Assembly: GCA_934434905.1 (NCBI GenBank) | Contig: CAKSAI010000107.1 | Span: forward strand, 1-9,300 | Length of the DNA stretch: 9,300 nucleotides | From: an uncultured Lachnospiraceae bacterium | GTDB taxonomy: Bacteria; Bacillota; Clostridia; Lachnospirales; Lachnospiraceae | Reading direction: 5' to 3' | Part shown: in pieces, positions 1 through 7,200 of the stretch | Position numbering within the stretch: the first letter of the stretch is position 1 | Layout: every line of letters begins with the position of its first letter | Position numbers and translations under genes: made by a program | The notes under the pieces: generated by a model | What the model saw: only the letters and a program-made list of their open reading frames with translations | What the model was told of the DNA's origin: nothing | The model's database searches: none

Positions 1-708
1 AGATTTATCAATGCGGATCGGAAATTTGCTTTGACTGGAGTTTTTAGCACAAATCTTTTCACCTACTGCTTTAATAATCCGATGGCATATGCGGATAACG
101 AAGGTAACTGGCCAAAGTGGTTTGAAAGAGTTGCCACCGTTGCAAGTGTTGTTATTACTGTTGCGGCAGTGGCGGCTACTGTAGCTGCTGTTACTGCATT
201 TACCGGAGGAACTGGGTCTGCAGCAGCAGTATATGGAGCTTCAATCTTCTTAGGGGCAGCCTTGAGTGGACTAAATGGTGCAATAGCTAATGTATCGCAG
301 GGCAACAGCTACTTTAATGGGTATGTTGGTGGTGCAAGTGCGGGTGCTACACAAGCAGCTGCTAGCAAAACGCCATTTGGTACAATTGCTGGAGGTGCTG
401 CTGGTTCTGGTATAGGTACTACAATTACAATGGGGCTGAACAATCTTGACCCATATTCCTCAAGTGCTTCAACGAAGGAAATTGCTCGAAATGCTGTTTC
501 TTCGACGTTTAAGGCAGGGATAACGAGCTCTTTGACCGCATTTTGGGGGATTGCTGTTGGTGGCATTGATTATGCAAAGAATACTATTAGTGGAGCCGTC
601 ACAAATGGCAGTAATGGGTTAATGCCATCGTTAACAGTTGGATTTGGTGAGGCCTTTAAGGCGTTCTGGGGAGCAGTAGATGATGCTTTCGTTTATATCT
701 GGGAGTGA
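1..708 (+). CDS. RHS-family polymorphic toxin, C-terminal end (5' partial)
   Basis: The reading frame is open from base 1, so the gene begins upstream and only its last 235 residues are visible. Residues 13-40 match the end of the RHS-repeat core: NLFTYCFNNPMAYADNEG corresponds to the usual N-L-Y-x-Y-C-x-N-x-P-x-x-x-x-D-x-x-G pattern and is followed by NWPKW. In this family the core forms a shell, and the sequence after this motif is a variable toxin tip delivered to rival cells. The tip here (about residues 41-235) has a strongly hydrophobic Ala/Val segment at 44-68, a second at about 75-99, a Gly/Ala-rich glycine-zipper-like stretch at about 108-145, another hydrophobic patch (SLTAFWGIAVGGI), and an amphipathic Trp-containing end. 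I see no nuclease, deaminase or ADP-ribosyltransferase motif. A membrane-acting or pore-forming tip is inferred; a cryptic or pre-toxin domain is the alternative. The TTG at 31 is internal, not a start. Confidence 0.85.
   Translation, partial: RFINADRKFALTGVFSTNLFTYCFNNPMAYADNEGNWPKWFERVATVASVVITVAAVAATVAAVTAFTGGTGSAAAVYGASIFLGAALSGLNGAIANVSQGNSYFNGYVGGASAGATQAAASKTPFGTIAGGAAGSGIGTTITMGLNNLDPYSSSASTKEIARNAVSSTFKAGITSSLTAFWGIAVGGIDYAKNTISGAVTNGSNGLMPSLTVGFGEAFKAFWGAVDDAFVYIWE
701..705 (+). promoter_or_regulatory. Ribosome binding site for the immunity-like gene
   Basis: GGGAG lies inside the last sense codons of the RHS gene, 8 bases before the ATG at 714. It decides the start: the GTG at 705, which overlaps the toxin stop as GTGA, has no comparable purine-rich motif before it. 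The placement implies translational coupling of the partner to the toxin. Confidence 0.7.
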
Positions 709-713
709 AGCTC

Positions 714-1304
714 ATGAAACACAGGCGTTATGGGAAATTTGACGCAAGAAACTATATACTGGCATTGTCAGAGGCAGGTTGTTTGTCCTTTTTGGCAGTT
801 GCAGGGATTATTCAAGGCTATGGTTTTTTGCGCTGTGCCTATATGATTGTACTGTGTATCATCTATTTATTTCTGATTATGCAACCGTATTGCGAGTGGT
901 TTGCTATCCGGAACGGATCAATTATTTCCTATCGTCACAGGGGTGTATCTGAAATCTTGATTCCACCGGAATGTACATTAATTATTACACATGCTAGTAT
1001 TCGTGACCCATTTAGCATTCAAGCATTCCCCTTGAAAAACAAGTATGCGATTTCTATTCTGAGCCAAATGCCACTAGAAAAAGTTTTGCGTACACTTCAT
1101 GCATATCGTGCGACAAAGTATACAAATTCAACCATCGAAAATGATTTTACTAATATGTTTGTATACAGTTTCATGTTCCGGGAAGAGGTTTTTACCAAAA
1201 TTGTTGAGCAAGGAGTATCTAGAATAATTATTCCAGAATCTTTAGTAAAACAATTTGACGTGGGTAAAATAAAATGCGAAGTGTATATTGATTACGGATA
1301 CTAA
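714..1304 (+). CDS. Putative membrane immunity protein of the RHS toxin
   Basis: This is a 196-residue protein starting at ATG 714, five bases after the RHS stop codon, with a GGGAG ribosome binding site at good spacing. I do not recognise a named family. Two hydrophobic segments (about residues 14-34 and 40-57) form a probable membrane hairpin, preceded by a basic N-terminus (MKHRRYGK). The remaining 140 residues alternate short beta-like stretches (IRNGSIISYRHRG, ILIPPECTLIIT, RIIIPESLVKQF) with helical ones. This resembles small bacterial proteins that carry a membrane hairpin followed by a PH-like beta domain, but that comparison is impressionistic. Small genes directly after RHS toxin tips usually encode the cognate immunity protein. 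A membrane location would suit protection against a membrane-acting tip. The role is inferred from position only. The gene is AT-rich compared with the - strand genes. Confidence 0.7.
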   Translation: MKHRRYGKFDARNYILALSEAGCLSFLAVAGIIQGYGFLRCAYMIVLCIIYLFLIMQPYCEWFAIRNGSIISYRHRGVSEILIPPECTLIITHASIRDPFSIQAFPLKNKYAISILSQMPLEKVLRTLHAYRATKYTNSTIENDFTNMFVYSFMFREEVFTKIVEQGVSRIIIPESLVKQFDVGKIKCEVYIDYGY

Positions 1305-1333
1305 GTACAAGATAAGCTTAAAGAAATAGACTC

Positions 1334-1378
1334 GGAGGGCTGTAACCATTATGATATGGCTGCAGTCCTCCAATTTTG
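1334..1378 (+). terminator. Rho-independent terminator of the RHS/immunity operon
   Basis: The hairpin arms are 1334-1349 and 1356-1371 (GGAGGGCTG... pairing with ...CAGTCCTCC). They form about 16 pairs with one mismatch and two G-U pairs around the loop TATGAT. The T-rich AATTTTGT follows directly. It begins 30 bases after the + strand stop codon, as expected for the end of this transcript. Confidence 0.7.
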
Positions 1379-1470
1379 TATTCGCATTGCTAGGTGCCAA
1401 GTTTTTTTGAAATATTACAAAAACCAGTCTCTCCATCTTTATTTCGTAAGCGCTCAACAACCACCCGTCT

Positions 1471-1508
1471 ATAAAACATGCAGGCCCGAAACCATGGGCC
1501 TGCATGTT
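1471..1508 (-). terminator. Perfect 13-bp inverted repeat, probable - strand terminator
   Basis: AACATGCAGGCCC (1475-1487) and its exact reverse complement (1496-1508) flank an 8-base loop. Read on the - strand, the stem is followed by TTTTAT (1476-1471, overlapping the stem end), as in an intrinsic terminator. It would be a second stop for transcription running out of the flippase gene, about 180 bases after its stop codon. The + strand side has no T-tract. It could also be a dispersed palindromic repeat. Confidence 0.5.
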
Positions 1509-1562
1509 AGTCGAGGTAGGTATTCACATAAGCATCGTAAACGCGCAATCATAGGCACCTCG

Positions 1563-1624
1563 CCAAAACAAACTGCGAGATGAGGCCCCGGACGGTTTCT
1601 GTCACACCGTTCGGGGCCTCTCGC
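1563..1624 (-). terminator. Long GC-rich hairpin with T-rich tail on the - strand
   Basis: GAGGCCCCG (1582-1590) pairs with CGGGGCCTC (1612-1620) and ACGGT (1592-1596) with ACCGT (1606-1610). The 1591/1611 position is G-U on the + strand and a mismatch on the - strand. An outer stem GCGA (1575-1578) with TCGC (1621-1624) extends it past a small bulge. On the - strand the structure is followed by AGTTTGTTTTGG, giving a good intrinsic terminator for the glycosyltransferase-flippase transcript, about 60 bases after the flippase stop. Confidence 0.6.
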
Positions 1625-1650
1625 TGGCATACCAGTATTAAAGTAAGAAC

Positions 1651-1678
1651 TCCGGTACCCCTGTGAGGCACAGCCGGA
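1651..1678 (-). repeat. Small imperfect hairpin after the flippase stop
   Basis: TCCGG (1651-1655) pairs with CCGGA (1674-1678), and CTGTG (1661-1665) pairs with CACAG (1669-1673), with a five-base one-sided bulge. It lies 9 bases after the - strand flippase stop codon. It may help 3' end formation or mRNA stability, but the bulge and weak T-tail make it a poor terminator. Confidence 0.3.
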
Positions 1679-1686
1679 TGCGCAGA

Positions 1687-3153
1687 CTATCTGCTGTATC
1701 TTTTACGCACCGCGATAGCTACAGGGAATGCTATGGACAGGAAGCATATCCCTCCCCATAGTGTCCAGGAGAGAAAGCTCTTGATCTTTACAGCCTGGAT
1801 TAAAAAAGCGCCGCATAACGTGACCGCGAAGAAAAGGAAATTCGTCCCGAAGAACGGAAGCAATATTCTGTGAAGCGGCAGATGCAGAATATTTTTTGCA
1901 GAATAGGCCATATAGTAGACTGCCCTGAATACCGTTGCGGCCAGGGTTCCAATCGCAACGCCAAGCAGCGGATTCCACTTGATCAGAATACAGGAAAGGA
2001 CAATATTGATTAAGGCTTCACTATAAGCCCCCCAGCGTGTTTGCCTCAAATGATTCGCTGCCACCGGGAGACTTGCGCAAGGCAATACCAAGCAGTTCAC
2101 AGCCTCCGCAAGGAGGAAAATCCAGGCAAAGGCAGGCCGAATATAGTCTGCATCGGTTATTCCCTTTGTGTAAAGCCTGATAAATGGGACAATCAGAATC
2201 CCCGCGCAGGAAAACAGGACCAGCGTCCCCGCCGACAGAAGTGTTTTATATTTTCGGTAGGACCTCCGGAGCGCGGATATGTCGTCTTTGGCTATGCACT
2301 CGCCAAAGACCGCCTCCATGCCGCCTGAAAGGGCTTCTGTAATGGAGCGAACACTGCCGATTACCATATTGTACACGGAGTAAACCGCGACCAAACGCAG
2401 GTCCGCCAGCAGAGTAAGAAGCACGATATCCGTGTTCTTATGAAGAAAATATGCGATATGCTGCCCAATCCCCGTCCATTTTTGGTCTAATACAGCCTTT
2501 TGGCTGCTCCGGGTAAGAACATAATGCTTTTTTACATAAACCGCGTAAAGAATTGGACGCACGACAAAAATCAGGCTGCTCCCAAGTTTTACAAGCACCA
2601 GCCCGGCACCCATTCTGACAAGAATGGCAACCGTGGCTGCATTAACCAACGTTGTGGCAACCATAATAAGATTGTTAACATACACCTTTTTGTCCGCGAC
2701 AATCAGGGTAAGGTTTGCCAGCCCCCCTACATACTTTGCCAAGGTGGCCAGACCGATAGATAATACAAGCAGGAAAATATACGTCCTTGAGAAAATTGTA
2801 ACATGGGCCAGATCGTGATAACAAAGTCCCAGGATAATACTGTAAACAACAAATATGGCTGCGACATGATTGAAAAAATCTCTTACCGCATAATATACCG
2901 AGCTTGTTTCTGAAGCATCATTCTTTGCCAGCGGTCCATAAAGTTTCGCACGGGCGACACCGCCGATTCCTCCCTCGAGCATGGCGATGTAAGACAGGAA
3001 CTGGGCAATCGAGGCCGAGATGCCGTAGGCCTCAGAGCCATATGCCGCAATCAGAAGCCGGGGAATCAGAATTCCGCAGGCCGTCGTTACCAGCTGGTTG
3101 AGCAGCTGTGTCAGGATATTCAGTTTTGATTCGTCTGTTTCCCTTCGTTTCAT
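1687..3153 (-). CDS. Wzx-like oligosaccharide flippase (polysaccharide biosynthesis transporter)
   Basis: This is a 488-residue polytopic membrane protein with about 14 hydrophobic segments spread along its whole length, the size and topology of the MATE/MOP-superfamily polysaccharide exporters. The N-terminus (SKLNILTQLLNQLVTTACG, then a PRLLIAAYGSEAYGI stretch) and the following QFLSYIAMLEGGIGGVARA segment match the usual start of Gram-positive Wzx/O-antigen flippases. Members move lipid-linked sugar units from the inner to the outer membrane face; the substrate cannot be read from sequence. I chose the ATG at 3153, 20 bases after the glycosyltransferase stop. An in-frame TTG at 3177 overlaps that stop (TTGA) and would add eight residues, but AAGG lies too close before it. 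The short gap implies co-transcription with the glycosyltransferase. The C-terminus is basic (RKRYSR), as expected at a cytoplasmic end. Confidence 0.85.
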   Translation of the reverse strand: MKRRETDESKLNILTQLLNQLVTTACGILIPRLLIAAYGSEAYGISASIAQFLSYIAMLEGGIGGVARAKLYGPLAKNDASETSSVYYAVRDFFNHVAAIFVVYSIILGLCYHDLAHVTIFSRTYIFLLVLSIGLATLAKYVGGLANLTLIVADKKVYVNNLIMVATTLVNAATVAILVRMGAGLVLVKLGSSLIFVVRPILYAVYVKKHYVLTRSSQKAVLDQKWTGIGQHIAYFLHKNTDIVLLTLLADLRLVAVYSVYNMVIGSVRSITEALSGGMEAVFGECIAKDDISALRRSYRKYKTLLSAGTLVLFSCAGILIVPFIRLYTKGITDADYIRPAFAWIFLLAEAVNCLVLPCASLPVAANHLRQTRWGAYSEALINIVLSCILIKWNPLLGVAIGTLAATVFRAVYYMAYSAKNILHLPLHRILLPFFGTNFLFFAVTLCGAFLIQAVKIKSFLSWTLWGGICFLSIAFPVAIAVRKRYSR

Positions 3154-3173
3154 TGTCTGTTCCACTGCTTCTG

Positions 3174-4136
3174 TCAAGCCCTTGCCAGTGCCGCCAACAG
3201 TTTTACCCTTTCCTTCATAGTCAATCCGGAACTGAAGAAATACCGCATTGCCCTTTTGTCAATCTCATCCTTCCACGGATATCGTCTCAGCGCCTGACGT
3301 TCCTTTGCTGTGCAGCGTTTCCGGCAATTAAAATAGACCGACAAGTAGTTTTTCAGGTAATAAACCGCAACCGTTTCCAAATCGGCAGCCTCCGTCATGT
3401 CCCATATTTGCATAAATCGGTAAAGAATCTCAAACATTTCTCTTGCCATCATTCGAGAAATCGTATCCGTCTGGTATTGATGCATTGTACTGTCATTGCG
3501 ACGATGATACTGGTACAGCCGGTTCGGAAGATACCAGATTTTTTTTGCGTTTGTCAGAGGGTACAGCAGCTGCACCTTGTCTTCGCCGCAGTGCGCTCCA
3601 TAAAAACAAGCGTAATCTGTAGTATCTCCGTCAAAGACTTCTTTTCGAAACGCTTTCAGCCATAGGGAATTCAGGCGATGAGAGGAAATCAGCTGCTTTT
3701 TCAGCCAGCGCGCAGAAATCTCCGACTCAACTGACGCTATATTTCCGACACATCGTCCCGTATCCACGCCGTCCACAAATACCCGTCCCGTATACAAGAC
3801 GATATCCGGGCTTTGCGCAGAAATTGCACGCTGTATCACCCGCAAGCATTCGGGCTCCAAAACATCATCGCTGTCCAAGAACACAATGTAATCGCCGGTT
3901 GACAAGCCGATGCCTCTTCTACGTGTGTAAAACTGGCCGCAGTTTTCCTGATGGGCCACACGCATTCTGGAATCTTTCAACGCGTAGTCATCCAGCATTT
4001 TGCCGCTTCCATCCTCTGAACCGTCGTCAATCAGGATCAGTTCCCAATCGGAATAGAGCTGCGATTCAACTGATTGAACGCAGGAATCCAAAAAGGATTC
4101 TGCGTTATAAACAGGAACGACAATGCTGAATTTCAT
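3174..4136 (-). CDS. Family 2 glycosyltransferase (GT-A fold)
   Basis: This 320-residue protein opens with the GT2 nucleotide-sugar fold: SIVVPVYN at residues 4-11, IDDGS at 36-40 (UDP-sugar binding) and FLDSDD at 86-91 (the DxD-type metal and phosphate site). Later come CGED at 183-186, in the place of the acceptor-activating ED motif, and YQYHRRNDS at 208-216, which matches the Y-x-Y-x-x-x-x-x-S ending of the catalytic domain. The rest, to residue 320, is helical with Arg/Lys-rich patches and no clear membrane helix, so it is probably cytoplasmic and membrane-associated. It would transfer one sugar from a nucleotide donor to a lipid-linked or wall-glycan acceptor; donor and acceptor are unknown. 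The ATG at 4136 is favoured over an upstream TTG at 4142 because GAGGG sits 6 bases before it. The flippase follows 20 bases downstream, suggesting a shared export pathway. Confidence 0.88.
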   Translation of the reverse strand: MKFSIVVPVYNAESFLDSCVQSVESQLYSDWELILIDDGSEDGSGKMLDDYALKDSRMRVAHQENCGQFYTRRRGIGLSTGDYIVFLDSDDVLEPECLRVIQRAISAQSPDIVLYTGRVFVDGVDTGRCVGNIASVESEISARWLKKQLISSHRLNSLWLKAFRKEVFDGDTTDYACFYGAHCGEDKVQLLYPLTNAKKIWYLPNRLYQYHRRNDSTMHQYQTDTISRMMAREMFEILYRFMQIWDMTEAADLETVAVYYLKNYLSVYFNCRKRCTAKERQALRRYPWKDEIDKRAMRYFFSSGLTMKERVKLLAALARA

Positions 4137-4142
4137 ATACAA

Positions 4143-4147
4143 CCCTC
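4143..4147 (-). promoter_or_regulatory. Ribosome binding site of the glycosyltransferase gene
   Basis: On the - strand GAGGG is followed by TTGTAT and then ATG (4136-4134). The six-base spacing supports this ATG over the in-frame TTG at 4142, which would begin directly against the motif. Confidence 0.7.
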
Positions 4148-4177
4148 ATTCGTTGAATACCACGGATCTTCATACGC

Positions 4178-4210
4178 TACGGGGCTTCACAGTAACCGTG
4201 AAGCCCCGTA
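4178..4210. terminator. Perfect 13-bp hairpin between the surface-protein and glycosyltransferase genes
   Basis: TACGGGGCTTCAC (4178-4190) and its exact reverse complement (4198-4210) flank a 7-base loop. The hairpin lies 15 bases after the stop of the large - strand gene and 41 bases before the glycosyltransferase start. On the - strand it is preceded by an A-rich stretch, but what follows (GCGTATGAAG) is not T-rich. The T-rich side (TATGGTTTTGTTTC) is on the + strand. It could be a partial or bidirectional terminator, or a 3' stabilising structure that lowers expression of the downstream genes. Confidence 0.5.
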
Positions 4211-4225
4211 TGGTTTTGTTTCTAC

Positions 4226-7200
4226 TTACTTTTGTACCATTTTTCCGTCTGTGTCAAAGCGATACATGCCGCCGGTGATACCGTAGCTGTTGCTTCCGAC
4301 CCACAGAGTGGTGTCCTTATACATCTTGCCGCTGCCGGCGTTGAAGAAGTAATAGTCCGTACCGATTTTGGTAAAGCCCAGCGCCAACACATTATTCTCA
4401 TAGTAATATGTATCTCCGCCGCCGGTAACAAAGCCGGTTTTGATCAGCTTTCCCTCAGTATCGAAGGAATGCCAATCTCCCTTTTCGGGAATCAGACCGT
4501 TCTTCTGACTGACCCAAATTGTGGCGTTGACTACAAGGCAGCCGTTTGGCTGAGCATAGTAGTATTCTCCGTCCAGTTCGTTGAGTCCGTTGGTCATCTT
4601 AACGCCGTCAATCATGAGGTAGAGTTTGCCGTTTTCATTGACGATCTTTTTGACGCCGGTTTCCGAGCCGGGAACAAGCATCTTACCGTCGGACAGGAAG
4701 GCGTGCATACCGGGTTCTACGCCATAGCTGTTGCTGCCGACCCACAGAGAGGTATCCTTATACATCTTGCCGCTGCCGGCATTGAAGAAGTAATAGTCCT
4801 CTCCGATCTTGGTAAAGCCCAGCGCCAGAACGCAGTCGTCATAGTAGTATACATAGCCATCCGTGTCGGTGACGAAGCCGGTTTTTTGCAGTCTTCCCGA
4901 TTCGTCAAAGACGTACCAGTTGCCCTTTTCGGGAATCAGGCCATTTTTCTGGCTGACCCAGGCAGTCCTGCCAACTACAAGCTCGCCATTGGTCTGTGCG
5001 TAGTAATACTCGCCGTCCAGCTCGTTGAGTCCGTTGGTCATCTTAACACCGTCAATCGTAAAGTAGAGCTTGCCGTTTTCATTGACGATCTTTTTGACGC
5101 CGGTTGCCAGATCCGGAACAAACATCTTGCCGTCAGTCTGGAAGTAGTGCATACCGGGCTCTACGCCATAGCTGTTGGCGGGAACCCACATGGTGGCGTC
5201 CTTTGCCATCTTGCCGTTGCCGCTGTTGAACAGATAGTAGTCATCACCGATCTTTGTAAAGCCCTTGGCAATCACATAATCACTGTAGTAGTACGTTGCT
5301 CCATCAATGTCCGCAAAACCATTGCCGACAATGTAGCCGTCTTCGCCGCACCAGTATGCTCCTGTTCCAAGACTGCATCCTCGTTGTTCGGTGGTGTCGG
5401 AAATGTAGCAGCTCCGATTCCGATAGACCAGACCGGCCGTCGCCGTGAAGATAATCCCGTCCTCTACCTTAATCGCGCCATAGAAAGGCTTGCCGTTTTT
5501 ATCGACATAGTAGAGGCTTCCGGGGCCGAACTCGTCCATGGTTCCGTTATACGTCACAAATCCGCTGCACGGACCGGTCATAACGCCGGTTTCCTCGTCA
5601 AAGTGATACCAGGTATAGTCCATAACGTTGTCGAGAACCGTCGGGGCGTTTCCATAGGCAATATAGCCGTTCCGCTCAATCCAGTATGTGCCCTCTTCCA
5701 GGGTCACGAACCGGCGGAACCAGGATTCGCCAGCGACAAAATACTTGGTGCCTTGTTCATCTGTACGGAAAGCTCCTCTTACCAGCTTGCCATCTTCATC
5801 GAAAGTGTAGAACAATCCCTTCACGTCCGCTTCGGTATAGCCTGTCAGCATCGTGCCGTTCTCTTTATCGAAGTAGTAGAAGTAGGAGTTGCCGTCTGCG
5901 TCTGCAATGGACTGCCAGCCGGTGGCAAGCACGCCCATACGGGCATAGTAGCTGTTTCCATCCTTCTTAAAGATTCCGGTGAGCTTTTCGGTGCATGTAC
6001 CATCAATGCCCAAATCGTACCAGAAAACCCCCTCTTCTCCGCTGACAAAGCTGTGGAGTTGCTGCACACCGGTGAGAACCGTACCATCCTGATAGTAAGA
6101 CCATACGCCTTCCTCTCTGACCCACCCCTCTTTGTCGTTCTTTTGCAGATAGAAGGTGTCTTGAATGTCTGCAACGCTGCTCATAAAGTGAGCGCCGTAG
6201 TCATTAGGATTATTGGCGCTATTGTCGTAGGGATACAGGCCGTACTGTTCCTGATATTCCGGGTTGGATGCCAAGGTCTTCAGGATGTGGAAGTGGGCGT
6301 AGATGTCATAGTCCAGTTCACCTGTGACGGCGCATTCCAGCATTCCCTCATTGCTCCATACAGCGTTTTCCTTTGTCTTGAGCTTCAGCCCGCTGAGTAC
6401 GCATAAGGGGTTTGCCGTGGTGGGGTTAATGGACTCGGACTGTTCAATGAAATTGCCGACGACCGTCAGCTTGTTGCCCTCTATAGTGGCAGAGGTCAGG
6501 TTAAAGTATTCGTTTGCCAGCCGCAGGTTTTCAACATCAATTTCAAACTCATCAGGAACAGTCAAGGTGATCCTGACCGTGGTCAGGGGACTCACGCGTT
6601 CCGCAAGCTGTAACAGGAAGTCCCAAGCAGTACGGCCACTTTGATCGCCGCCGGGCAGCATATACAGCAAACCCGTCAGTTTTTCCGGGATGGGAATCTT
6701 GGACATATCGATCGCAAAGGTATAGTTCACAGTTCCCAGATCATCCTGATCCAGCAACTCGTAAACACCCTGGTCTTTAAGGTAGAAAGAGTTAGGAACA
6801 TCTCTCTTCCAGGACAATAGCCCATCGCCCTCGGCGGTGTCAAAGTCAAAATTCGCCTCATCATCCTTATACATATAAATAGCGATCTGAGCAGCAGTGT
6901 CCAGAGCCTTGTTGATTCCGGCAGTCTGAGCCTGCAAAGCAGCCTGTTCCTTAGTGACACCGTTGGCAATGGCTTCTTGGTACACCCTTGCGTATTCCTC
7001 ATTGATGGTATTCATGAATTCCGGAAGCTTATTCTTGAGGACTGCACCGATGGTCAGTGTACGAAGTCCTCCTTCATCATTGGGTGTAAAGTCAAAGCCG
7101 CTGATGGATCCGGCTTCCGGATACTCAAATACCAGTTCAGTTTTGGTGGAATTGATCGCACCGCCTTCGACATCGCCAATGGACACCAGCGTAATTTTCA

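Larger units (their letters stand above)
1305..1686. other. Convergent intergenic region, no gene seen
   Basis: These 382 bases lie between the 3' ends of the immunity-like gene (+) and the flippase gene (-). The short open frames on either strand (for example + 1356-1583) read as low-complexity, unfamilial peptides without a good ribosome binding site, so I call no gene. The region does contain three strong inverted repeats (1334-1371, 1475-1508, 1575-1624) and a weaker one (1651-1678), listed separately. No tRNA or other RNA gene was recognised. Confidence 0.7.

Noticed and set aside
31..708. TTG at 31 as the start of a separate small toxin gene
   Set aside because: The frame is open from base 1 and residues before the TTG (RFINADRKF) fit the RHS core, so this is the end of a longer protein.
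1356..1583. Small + strand gene in the intergenic region
   Set aside because: No ribosome binding site. The frame begins inside the terminator hairpin at 1334-1371 and runs through the palindrome at 1475-1508, and the peptide resembles nothing known.
1687..3177. TTG at 3177 as the flippase start
   Set aside because: The TTGA overlap with the glycosyltransferase stop is attractive, but family members normally start near the MKRRETDESKLN segment at ATG 3153, and the purine-rich stretch before the TTG is too close. It cannot be fully excluded.
4232..6406. 724-codon open frame on the + strand
   Set aside because: It lies exactly antisense to the repeat-rich part of the surface-protein gene. The - strand product has recognisable repeats and motifs, while the + product has none. 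The open frame comes from repeated codons on the opposite strand.
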